Assembly (NCBI GenBank): GCA_022778715.1
Contig: JALFRW010000006.1
Span: 1 to 33,376 of the forward strand
DNA from: Ezakiella sp.
GTDB lineage: Bacteria > Bacillota > Clostridia > Tissierellales > Peptoniphilaceae
Direction: 5' to 3'
Length of the DNA: 33,376 nucleotides
This document shows, piece by piece, positions 24,966 through 33,300 of the stretch. A program made the translations under genes and the position numbers. Numbering within the stretch: the first letter of the stretch is position 1; every line of letters begins with the position of its first letter. The notes below the pieces were generated by a model. That model worked only from the letters and a program-made list of their open reading frames with translations. It did no database searches and was not told the DNA's origin.

Positions 24966-27350
24966 CTAAAGCACCGTAGAAGCTGTACCACCATTTAAGA
25001 TTAATACGTCTGTATCGGCATTTAAATCCGTTACAACGTTGTTTTTAGTATAAGTAACTGACACATTAATATTGCCATAATTGCTTACAACACTAATATC
25101 CTTTTGACCAAGAACATTTTTTCTCTTTGGAGTAATTTTATGTCCTTCTGCCGTCATTCCTGTCAAAACAGTTGTGCCAGTATCAGTTACAGTTTCTTGA
25201 TCAGCAACTTGAAGTTGGCTTTCAGCGGTTTCATCTGTCCATGCGGCTTTACCATCCTTCATACGGAGAATTTGGTTATTTGCTCCCGCAGGAAGAGTTT
25301 TAACACTTGCCGTTCCAGCACCTAAAACTACTTGACCTTCTGTAAGTTCTTCGGCGTGATAAACATTACCATCATCACCAGAAGGAACAAGAACCCATCC
25401 GAGATCTTTTGCATAGATAATAATATCGCCAACACGCGCAGCTAAAGTACCATAAGTACCATCACTTACAACCTTATAAGTATCACCAACTCCAGCTCCT
25501 TCAGGAAGTGCCGTAACAGTTGGATTTTTATCTGCTGTGCCAATTGTTCCGCGGAAGACCATTGCATCACTTGCAGCAATTCCGCCCGCAACGTATTTTT
25601 TAATTGCGCCGATATTCGCAATCTTATTGTTTTCGTCATCAGTGCCGCTAATAGTACCTTGAGTAACAACACCAATAACAATTTTGCCATCAGTTAAACT
25701 AATAGAAACATTGTCACCTGGCACAAATGCAACGTCTTGAGAAGTTGAACCAGCCTTATTATCAGTTAATTTAACTGTTACACCGTTGTTTTCCGCAACT
25801 TTACCAACTGTATAAACTGTATCAACTGCTTTAATCTTAATAATGCCATCTTCAACTGTTAAAGTAACATTGTCACCTTGACCAATTTTTACAGTAGATG
25901 TTTTATTAAGATTATCTGTGAGGGTAATTGTGGCTACATCACCTGCAACTGTGCCGGAAAGAGTATATGTGGTATCTTTAGACTCTACGACGATATTCTT
26001 GCTTTCATCAACACTTACTGTTGAATTCTCTCCTGCAACGATATTTACCGTTCCAACGGCGGTATTATCTTTATTTAGATTAATAGTTGCTCCACCGCCT
26101 GTTTTCGCCGCAACAGAAGTTGTATATGCAGGAACTTTAACAGTTGATTTAAGTGTTAATGTACCATCTTCAGCCTTGTCAACCGCAAGTCCTTGACCAA
26201 TTTTAATAGTACCTTTTGTAGTACCACCTTTATTATCGGTTAAGATTATTTCGATCGCGCCATCTGCATTTTTTGTCGAAGAAAGTGTATAAGTCGTACC
26301 TTCAATAGTGATTTGACTATTGCTACCAACCGCGGTTTTCTTAACCGTAACACCATTAGCACCTAAAACCGGCACTTGAAAAGCAGTTCCACCAGCAGGA
26401 GCTTGTTCATCTCTATCTTGAACAAGTTTAAGGATTGCACCATCCGTACCCTCAACTGCTTCAATTCTATAACGACCAACTTGAATGTTGATAGTATTTG
26501 CATCATAAGTTACATCGGCAATACCAGTACCTTTAATTATAACTTCTTCTTTAGTTTCTGTGCCAACTTCTTGATGAATAATTTTTGCACTTGGATGCGG
26601 GATTTCATTTGAATGCGCGGCATCACCCGATGCACTCATCCTATATTTCGTATCCTTAGCACTAATTGTAATTTCCTTTTTAGCTGCATCGGCTCCAATA
26701 GAAACATTGTTACCTGGCACAAATTTAACTTCTTGATTATCTTTACCAGGAGCACTGAAAACAATCTTAGCTTTATTGCCATCTGCTGCAACTGTGACAG
26801 TATAAGATGCTACAGTTTGCCATGCAGTACCATCATAAATCTTCAAACATCCTGCTGTGCTATCCCAATAAATATCGCCGCGAACTGGAGCCGCAGGTGC
26901 TGTTCCAACAGTTACTCGTGTTGTGTCTGCAACCCATGCACCATTAACTCTTACATAAAGAGTATTTTTACTAGCATCAAACCAAATATCGCCATCTACA
27001 ACGCCTGTGATTGTAGTAGAAGGATCACTTGCACTTACATAAACGCGATTTGGCATTGCTAATGCCCAGTCAGTACCATTATAAATCTTTAAACATTTAC
27101 TAGTGGTATCGTACCATGCATCGCCAGTTTGTGGATTAGCGGGTGCTTCCGCCGCTACAGTAATTGAACTTCCTTGATAAGGAAGGTTTTCCCAAGTAGT
27201 TACGCCATCACCGACTTTCCATTTTCTAGTGTCGATTTCAAAACCAACTTCACCTTTTAAAAGGACAACGGCTTTTCCGGCAGTACTACTTCAATTTGCC
27301 TTCGTATCATTACGAAGAACGATTTTAGAATCTAAAATTCTGTTAGCCAT
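24966..27350 (-). CDS. Long tail fibre/shaft protein sharing the Mtd-type N-terminal domain
   Basis: 794 residues from ATG at 27350, with one TGA (27293-27291, codon 20) read as Trp. Standard-code reading would lose the N-terminal anchor. N-terminus: MANRILDSKIVLRNDTKAN, Trp, SSTAGKAVVLLKGEVGFEID, KVGDGVTTWENLPY, paralogous to the downstream fibre gene. Three CLKIY(N/D)GT.W-type modules (for example at TTSKCLKIYNGTDW, STAGCLKIYDGTAW) come next. A shaft of repeated YTVS/TLS....DG...I.L.DN segments with 'VTLTDN', 'GQGDNV' and 'VPGDNVSI' motifs follows. The end is a beta-rich domain. Ends TAG-TAG, so TAG is a stop here. Probably the major fibre shaft; exact role is inferred. Confidence 0.85.
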
Positions 27351-27735
27351 CTATTGCGCTACCTCCATTAATAAGATCGACACTTTCAATACCGAGAGCA
27401 ATGCGTTTAAAGGTTCCATCCCATATCCAGATGCCGTCTTTTTCTGTTATATAAAATGTATTTTTTTCTCCAACGAGTGGAAATTCATAAATTGTCGACA
27501 TAGTTACATAGTTTTTTAAGTTATTATCCAATTCACCTAAATCAGTAGGCTGAATAATATTAACTACACCATTAACTATTTCAATATCTACTCCATTGAC
27601 TTGGATGCGTTTAATTTTGCTACCTTGTTGAGTTGTTGCATTAATGACCGCGGCTAACGTAGGAGCAAACTTGGCATCCAGTTTAATCAAAGGTTGATTA
27701 ACCAGTTGCGCTTCTACATAGGCTTCTAATGGCAT
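27343..27735 (-). CDS. Small baseplate/fibre-assembly protein
   Basis: 130 residues, MPLEAYVEAQLVNQPLIKLD start and INGGSAIDG end. Beta-rich, with a YTV-type segment and a DGIWIWDGTFKRI motif that resembles the small modules found in the long fibre downstream (CLKIYDGTAW). Its stop overlaps the fibre start by 8 bases and its own start overlaps the preceding gene by 10, so these genes are tightly coupled. No family recognised; likely a structural or assembly protein. Trp codons are TGG. Confidence 0.65.
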   Translation of the reverse strand: MPLEAYVEAQLVNQPLIKLDAKFAPTLAAVINATTQQGSKIKRIQVNGVDIEIVNGVVNIIQPTDLGELDNNLKNYVTMSTIYEFPLVGEKNTFYITEKDGIWIWDGTFKRIALGIESVDLINGGSAIDG

Positions 27736-28118
27736 TTTTCCACCTCAATGCGGCAATTCGCGCCAATCGTGCGCACAAATTCACCCTTGTAACGAATACA
27801 AAAACTATACTTGCCGGGAACGAATCTTTCGCTCACTTCTTCAGTAAAGTCTATTGTCATAGTATTGTCTTCAGGAATATTTGTACAAGTTGCGGTGAAA
27901 ATTAGCTCTTCAGGTCGTTTTGTATCGAAGAAAGAAATAAATATCTCATCTTCCGGATCAAAAACGATCGGAGCGCCGCTATCCTTATCTGTTAGATTGA
28001 CTGTTAAAGTAAATGGGAATGTATCCATATAATACCAATGAATTACTCCCGTCTTTTCATCAATCCAAGGGCTAGGATGCGCCGCGGCAATATTGCCTTG
28101 TTTAATTTCATTATTCAT
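27726..28118 (-). CDS. Baseplate or fibre-associated protein (BppU-like beta domain)
   Basis: 130 residues, the first gene after the promoter at 28166-28194. The chain PFTLTVNLTDKDSGAPIVFD, then FFDTKRPEELIFTATC and RFVPGKYSFCIRYKG, is typical of the beta-sandwich N-domain found in upper baseplate proteins of Firmicutes phages, where an ideal material property such as a 'fraction of strain' is replaced by protein-protein contacts. The family call is by resemblance only. It ends in TAG. No TGA codons. Confidence 0.55.
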   Translation of the reverse strand: MNNEIKQGNIAAAHPSPWIDEKTGVIHWYYMDTFPFTLTVNLTDKDSGAPIVFDPEDEIFISFFDTKRPEELIFTATCTNIPEDNTMTIDFTEEVSERFVPGKYSFCIRYKGEFVRTIGANCRIEVEKCH

Positions 28119-28165
28119 ATTTTACCTCTACCATCAGGGCATACTATCCCCCTTTTTATAATTTA

Positions 28166-28194
28166 ATTATATCATATTTTTCGTCTCTTGTCAA
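28166..28194 (-). promoter_or_regulatory. Consensus sigma70-type promoter for the tail block
   Basis: TTGACA (28194-28189), 17-base spacer and TATAAT (28171-28166) on the minus strand. It immediately follows a terminator (28215-28246) and precedes the BppU-like gene by about 50 bases. It would drive the genes to 18078 unless internal promoters exist. Confidence 0.88.
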
Positions 28195-28214
28195 GTTTAA
28201 AAAAATGCGAGAAA

Positions 28215-28246
28215 TAAAAAAACGACCAAGCAAATTACTTGATCGT
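28215..28246 (-). terminator. Intrinsic terminator of the accessory-gene operon
   Basis: Stem ACGATCAAG/CTTGGTCGT (28246-28238 with 28230-28222) with one G-U pair on the minus-strand RNA, a 7-base loop and a run of T after it. It lies directly after the stop of the 83-residue gene (28253). Confidence 0.9.
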
Positions 28247-28252
28247 AGACCG

Positions 28253-28504
28253 CTATTTTAAGAACTTATGAGACCATGCATAATCTCTTTTCCAAGGTTG
28301 CGCAGTTTTGCCGCGCTTAGAGCCGCTTTTAGCCGCGCGTCTTGTTTTCCGCGAAGCGACATCTACCCATAAGTTAGGAATTGCCATTTGATTAGTTAAG
28401 TAAGGATCGATTGCCGTTGGGGAAATTGTCGCAGTTACTGTATTATCAGGAGGACTTGAAGTGGTAGTGTAGTAATCATATTGACAAGGTACATAAAATC
28501 CCAT
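28253..28504 (-). CDS. Small basic hypothetical protein
   Basis: 83 residues, ATG at 28504 with AGGAGT upstream. The N-terminus is Tyr/Thr-rich (QYDYYTTTSSPPDN), while the C-terminal half is strongly basic (ASRKTRRAAKSGSKRGKTAQ). Basic tails of this kind can bind nucleic acid, but no family is recognised. It is the last gene before the terminator at 28215-28246 and ends with TAG. Confidence 0.55.
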   Translation of the reverse strand: MGFYVPCQYDYYTTTSSPPDNTVTATISPTAIDPYLTNQMAIPNLWVDVASRKTRRAAKSGSKRGKTAQPWKRDYAWSHKFLK

Positions 28505-28522
28505 CTCTTCTTGTTACTCCTG

Positions 28523-28810
28523 TTAGCGGTCAAATTGACGCTGACGATGATATGAATAGCATTTTTCACCTTTTTGCGGCTTCCAATTCATCCATTCGTC
28601 AAGATGTTGTTTACTTACGACATAAAAGCCATCATTATAGGATGCAATGCGGTCATTAGAAGAATCAAATTCATCTTCGTCATTATCGGCATATGCAACA
28701 ACAATAATCTCATCTCCCGAAAGAATTTGTACAAAAATTTCTTCGATTGGCTTATTTTGTGTTTCTATTTCTACGGGTTGGTCCGCGTAGTCGTAAATAT
28801 TAAACTTCAT
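28523..28810 (-). CDS. Small acidic hypothetical protein
   Basis: 95 residues from ATG at 28810, supported by GGAG nine bases upstream; the frame extends another 15 codons upstream without a good ribosome site. Middle is acidic (ADNDEDEFDSSNDR) and the end is Lys/Arg-rich (KPQKGEKCYSYHRQRQ). A beta-strand-rich core EEIFVQILSGDEIIVVAYAD suggests a small folded domain. Function unknown. Start overlaps the end of the coiled-coil gene by 11 bases. Confidence 0.6.
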   Translation of the reverse strand: MKFNIYDYADQPVEIETQNKPIEEIFVQILSGDEIIVVAYADNDEDEFDSSNDRIASYNDGFYVVSKQHLDEWMNWKPQKGEKCYSYHRQRQFDR

Positions 28811-29549
28811 TATCTTCTCCTTTGGCGTTTTTGTCGCGATTGATATATTTGCCAAATATCATATATTTTTGATCCATTTGAGGATACTTATTATCAATTG
28901 CATCAGCTAAAAGGTCTACAACATCAAAATTTTTAGCCGCGAAGTCATCAAATAATACTGTCGTTATCTCATATGTATCTACTTCTTTTTCCTCCTGATC
29001 ATCAGTAGGCTTAAGAACATTAAGTTTAACAATATCTTGAGCTTGTTTTAGTTTTTCTTCCGCAACTTCCAATTTATCTTCAAGATCCTCGGCAATAAGT
29101 TGCCACTTGGTGGGTTCCAACGCGGCCGCATCATCGGGACGCGACGTCTTAACTAGATCATACTCTATAAGAGCTTTTGCAACCTCTCTTGATGATGGAG
29201 AATATCCTTCAACCCACAAACCGCCAATCCAGTAATCGATATTGTCGATAATATCCTCAACCGCCGCATTCGGCCGCGCTCCATCTGCAAGCTCTGCTTG
29301 CGCATTAAGTTTTTGTTTGGTATCAAGATGCGCTTGTTTCTCGTTATGCAGGTTGTCTTTAAGATGATCAATAATGCGGTTAAGTTTACGAATTCTGGTC
29401 TCATAACTATTTATTTCTTTCTTTGACTTCTGTAAATCACCTATACCGTTTTCATCGAGTAATTCGGCAATTTGTTCACATTGGTCGACAGAGAGATTTA
29501 AATCTTTATCATCGAGTAGAATATCTATTATTTTTTCAATGTTATTCAT
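28800..29549 (-). CDS. Coiled-coil hypothetical protein
   Basis: 249 residues, predicted mostly helical: an N-terminal acidic part (IDILLDDKDLNLSVDQC), a coiled coil around residues 40-85 (KSKKEINSYETRIRKLNRI and HLKDNLHNEKQAHLD), a short Trp/Gly-rich segment (DYWIGGLWVEGYSPSSREVA) and a second helical part (AEDLEDKLEVAEEKLKQAQD). The middle resembles short domains found in various phage hypothetical proteins but I cannot name a family. Not an obvious tape measure, being far too short. Trp codons are TGG. Confidence 0.65.
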   Translation of the reverse strand: MNNIEKIIDILLDDKDLNLSVDQCEQIAELLDENGIGDLQKSKKEINSYETRIRKLNRIIDHLKDNLHNEKQAHLDTKQKLNAQAELADGARPNAAVEDIIDNIDYWIGGLWVEGYSPSSREVAKALIEYDLVKTSRPDDAAALEPTKWQLIAEDLEDKLEVAEEKLKQAQDIVKLNVLKPTDDQEEKEVDTYEITTVLFDDFAAKNFDVVDLLADAIDNKYPQMDQKYMIFGKYINRDKNAKGEDNEV

Positions 29550-29844
29550 TTTCTACCTTCTTGATTAGTTCATCTATATCAGTTTCTGTTGCCAGTTTTT
29601 CACCTAAGAAAGTGTAGCCGATGACTCTCTCTTTCAACTTGTTCAATATATCGATTTTGGCTTGTTTGATTCTTTGCTCTTGATACTTTTGATTTTGTTC
29701 TACCACTTGTCCAATTATAAGAGCAAGAGCATCTTTTAGTAATGCTTTGTCGCAATGATGGTAGTCATAGTATGGGCATTCTCTGCAACCATCATCTTCG
29801 GAACATATTTCTAATGCTTTTTTAATATCTTGAATTGTTGTCAT
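29542..29844 (-). CDS. Small Cys-containing phage protein
   Basis: 100 residues. N-terminal Cys cluster ICSEDDGCRECPYYDYHHC (four Cys) followed by a long amphipathic helix (ALLKDALALIIGQVVEQNQK). This type, with CxxCPYY and a following helix, is frequent in Firmicutes phages and has no known function; the Cys may bind a metal. Its start lies inside the end of the twin-Cys gene upstream (23-base overlap) and its stop overlaps the next gene's start, so the genes are translationally coupled. Confidence 0.65.
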   Translation of the reverse strand: MTTIQDIKKALEICSEDDGCRECPYYDYHHCDKALLKDALALIIGQVVEQNQKYQEQRIKQAKIDILNKLKERVIGYTFLGEKLATETDIDELIKKVENE

Positions 29845-30199
29845 TGTTTTTTACCTCCGCGGCTCTACATTCATCACAACGTTCAAATTGTCTTTTTACT
29901 TTATTGTAAACGAGGGGTTGCTTAAATACGCGACATTTTTTATCTATTTTACTAAATTGACGACAAGATGAACAAAAATTTTCCGGCACGGTGATTTCTA
30001 TTGGAAACTTGGCATTTCCATTAGCATTTGCTTTCTCACACTCGTCACAAGGAGAGTAGTAATTAAGATGACCATAGTCAAACCAAACTACACAAGTTTT
30101 AAAATGCTCGCAATAACCACCTTTTTTATATCGATCAAAAAATCTGCAACCAGAACAATCGTGTTGATTAACTTTGGTATTAAATACTATTTTTGGCAT
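29822..30199 (-). CDS. Twin Cys-ribbon protein
   Basis: 125 residues with two tandem copies of one Cys pattern. First: CSGCRFF, then YCEHFK and, later, CDECEKA. Second: CSSCRQFSKID, KCRVFK, and CDECRAAE. Each copy offers four to five Cys (with a nearby His in the first) and would bind one Zn or Fe-S centre. The internal duplication is clear by eye. No Trp TGA. Possible rubredoxin- or zinc-ribbon-like function in nucleic-acid or redox interaction; unassigned. Start ATG at 30199 has AAGGAG 7 bases ahead, and the promoter at 30228-30256 lies just upstream. Confidence 0.7.
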   Translation of the reverse strand: MPKIVFNTKVNQHDCSGCRFFDRYKKGGYCEHFKTCVVWFDYGHLNYYSPCDECEKANANGNAKFPIEITVPENFCSSCRQFSKIDKKCRVFKQPLVYNKVKRQFERCDECRAAEVKNNDNNSRY

Positions 30200-30227
30200 C
30201 TTTAATCTCCTTTTATTTTATATATAT

Positions 30228-30256
30228 AGTATAATATAATTTTGATAAAAAGTCAA
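30228..30256 (-). promoter_or_regulatory. Sigma70-type promoter for the accessory-gene operon
   Basis: TTGACT (30256-30251), a 17-base spacer and TATACT (30233-30228) on the minus strand. Its -35 sits right behind the T-run of the terminator at 30261-30287, so termination and reinitiation are packed within about 60 bases. Confidence 0.78.
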
Positions 30257-30260
30257 AAAT

Positions 30261-30287
30261 AAAACCCGCCAGTATTTGCTGACGGGT
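30261..30287 (-). terminator. Intrinsic terminator after the LRR gene
   Basis: Stem ACCCGTCAG/CTGGCGGGT with one G-U pair on the minus-strand RNA (30287-30279 with 30272-30264), 6-base loop and T-rich tail (TTTTATTTTT). It lies 16 bases after the LRR gene stop at 30303. Confidence 0.92.
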
Positions 30288-30302
30288 AGAGTTGTTTATT
30301 GT

Positions 30303-33300
30303 TTATGCGGTTACTTCACTTGCTTTGTATATATAATTTGCATATGTTGACCAATTTGATGCTGCTATCCACTCGTCGTAAAGACTGTCGGGGACGATTA
30401 TCTTACAAATGCCGTTTATGCTATTAAAAGCATCCGTGCTCGATAATGTTGGTACGCCTGTATGTTGTGAAAAGTCGTAGTTTATTAATGAATAGCAACT
30501 ATTAAATGCATAACTACCTATACTTGTCATACTATTTGGTATAATTAGATTTGTTAGTGAAGAGCAATTACCAAATGCATAGCTGTCTATACTTGTCACG
30601 CTATTAGGTATAACTACATTTGTTAGTGAATAGCACCTAAGAAATGCAAAACTGCCTATATTCGTTACGCTATTAGGTATAACTATACTTGTTAGTGAGG
30701 AGCAATCAGCAAATGTACTCTCGTCTATATTTGTCACACTATTTGATAGAACTACATTTGTTAGTGAGTAACAACTATTAAACACCCTTCTGCCTATACT
30801 TGTCACGCTATTAGGTATAACTACATTTGTTAGTGAATAGCAATAGTAGAATGCACATTCGCCTATACTCGTTATGCTGTCTGGTATAACTATGTTTGTT
30901 AGTGAGTAGCAATAGTAAAATGCATAACTGCCTATACTTGTCACACTATTTGGTATAATTACATTTGTTAATGAGTGGCACTTATAGAACACATTTTTGT
31001 CTATACTTATCACGCTATTAGGTATAACTACATTTGTTAATGAGTAGCAATTACTAAATGCATTCTCACCTATACTTGTCACGCTATTAGGTATAGCCAT
31101 ACTTGTTAGTGAGTAGCAATCGAAGAACGCAAAACTGCCTATACTCGTCACGCTATTAGGTATAATTACATTTGTTAGTGAGTAGCAATCGAAGAACGCA
31201 TTCTCGTTTATACTTGTCACACTATTTGATAGAATTACATTTGTTAGCGAGAAGCAACTATCAAATGCATAACTGCCTATACTTGTTACTGCCGCAAATC
31301 TTACCGCTGTGCAATAGTATTTTCCCCTACCATTTGTTTGTCCAAATAATCCCGCACTTGACGATGTTGTCATAGTCGTGCCGTCACACTTAATTGTATA
31401 ATCACCGCGTGTAGTATAGGTATGAGATGTTTCCGTGTTGCTCGTACCGTCACCCCAATCTTTTGTGCCGTTCATATTGAGAGTGACCGACAAGCCCGTG
31501 GCTTTAGTCAAAGTAATATCAAATTCGTTTTGACCGCTTGCCGTAGTATAAACCGCACCTGCCATAATATTATTGTTATCTATAACAACCTTGCCGTCGG
31601 TAATAGCACAACTTGCGCTCCATTCTTGGAATACCAATCCCTCGTGAGATGGCGCAGGAGGCAAATTGAAACTATCTCCGTTATTGCCACGTTTCTCGAG
31701 CAATACAGTTCCGTCATAGTCTATAACTTTAACCCAAAAATCGCCAGTACCTACTTCAGTCGCAATTGTACCTGTACCAGTAACAACTTCACCGCTACTA
31801 CTAATTAATTGCTTTCCGGCCGCTAAATCAGCCGCAGTACCTTCATTAGTAAGTGCAGGAAGAACTACTCCTTCATAATTGCCAACAACAAATTCACCAT
31901 TTGTATTAAAAGCACCTTTACCCTTTTTAATATCACTTGCCTTTGCGACAATTGTATTTTGTGCGGCGAGATAGTGGTATTCATCATAGGTACTCATTGG
32001 GGTAATACTATTAATTGTTAATTGATAACCACTTGCTGCAGAAGAAGCGGAATTAATAACAAATGTTGATGCCGAACTATTATATTGACCTTGATGATTC
32101 GTATCATTGAAATCCATACAGTCTCCAATGAACAAATTAATTGTTTCATTATTACCAAAATCAACATTAATACCATTAGTGTTTCCACTTGTTCAATCTA
32201 ATTCAACAAGAGTTTGTGAACCACCTATTGAAGTACCATTTAAAACAGGATTTGTTTGTTTAACAACTTTATTAACAGTTGTATTACCAAGAGTTAAATT
32301 TATAACCCACTGACTATTTTTATCTAACTTTAATGTATAAGCGAGGTCAACTGAGTTACCCGATCTACAAGTTAAACTTACAGGAGAAGTTAAAACATTC
32401 TTATCAGGCTCACCAATTTTATAATATTTGGATTCCCAAGCGTCTTGTGTTGAAGAAACAAATGATTTTCATAAATCTTGACTCTTCATTGCCTTAACAT
32501 GAATTGCTTGGCCCATCAAACTATTAATTGAAAACACATTGTTTTTAATACCTAGCCAACCTAATGTTTTTAATCCAGTATAATTCCAACCAGGAACGGG
32601 GTAAAAATCTGGGTTGTTTGCATGTAAAAATTCATTATCCGTTCATAAAGTAAATCAACTTGCAAAATTAAGCGAATAACGATAAGGATTAGCTGAATCT
32701 TGATTTGAACAATCATATCGTCTAACAGTTATACCATCTCAACTAATATCTTCTTCACCGTTATTAAAATGTTCTTCACTTTGGAGGATATTAATTACTA
32801 AAATACCATCCCTTTCATAATCAGGATTACTCCAATTAAGATTCGAAAAATCAGGAGTAATTGAAGTATTAAAGTAAAGTTTTGAAATAGCATCTCCAAC
32901 CGCAATTTCAGTTTCCACGGTTTTAGTTAAATCTTCAACTTTTACAATCGCATTTTCATATTTCCCATTACAATAATTAAGCAATTCAGTTGTATTTTTT
33001 GCCGTGTAAGGGTTATCTACTAATTCAAGTGTACCGTTAATTCTATTTCCTTCTGCGTCAATTGCTTGTTTACCTTTAACAATGTCTTTTGCGGCCGCAG
33101 GAGTTGATAAAGAAGGTAAAGTTGTATAGTAGATCATATCTGCTGCGGTGGAAATATCTTCAATAGTGACAGTTTTTCCTACGAGAGTGTATAAATTTGA
33201 ACTAACGCCTACAACAGATTTATTAGGTGTGCTTTGCTTTGGATTACTTAAATCAAAATTATCAATAATAGATGCAGCATTCCACCCATATGGAAGAGGA

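Noticed and set aside
26613-27062. Plus-strand open frames opposite the fibre genes (also at 21868, 25918 and 27229)
   Set aside because: Shadow frames of repetitive fibre sequence with Cys/Ser-rich translations; no start signals.
5681-28255. TAG recoding to Gln (code 15)
   Set aside because: TAG ends many genes at natural points (for example 5681, 11608, 15142, 24966 with a double TAG, 27726 and 28253) and is followed by the next gene's start.
30492-31250. CRISPR-like or satellite array
   Set aside because: The 69-bp periodicity is the coding repeat of a leucine-rich-repeat protein, in frame throughout.
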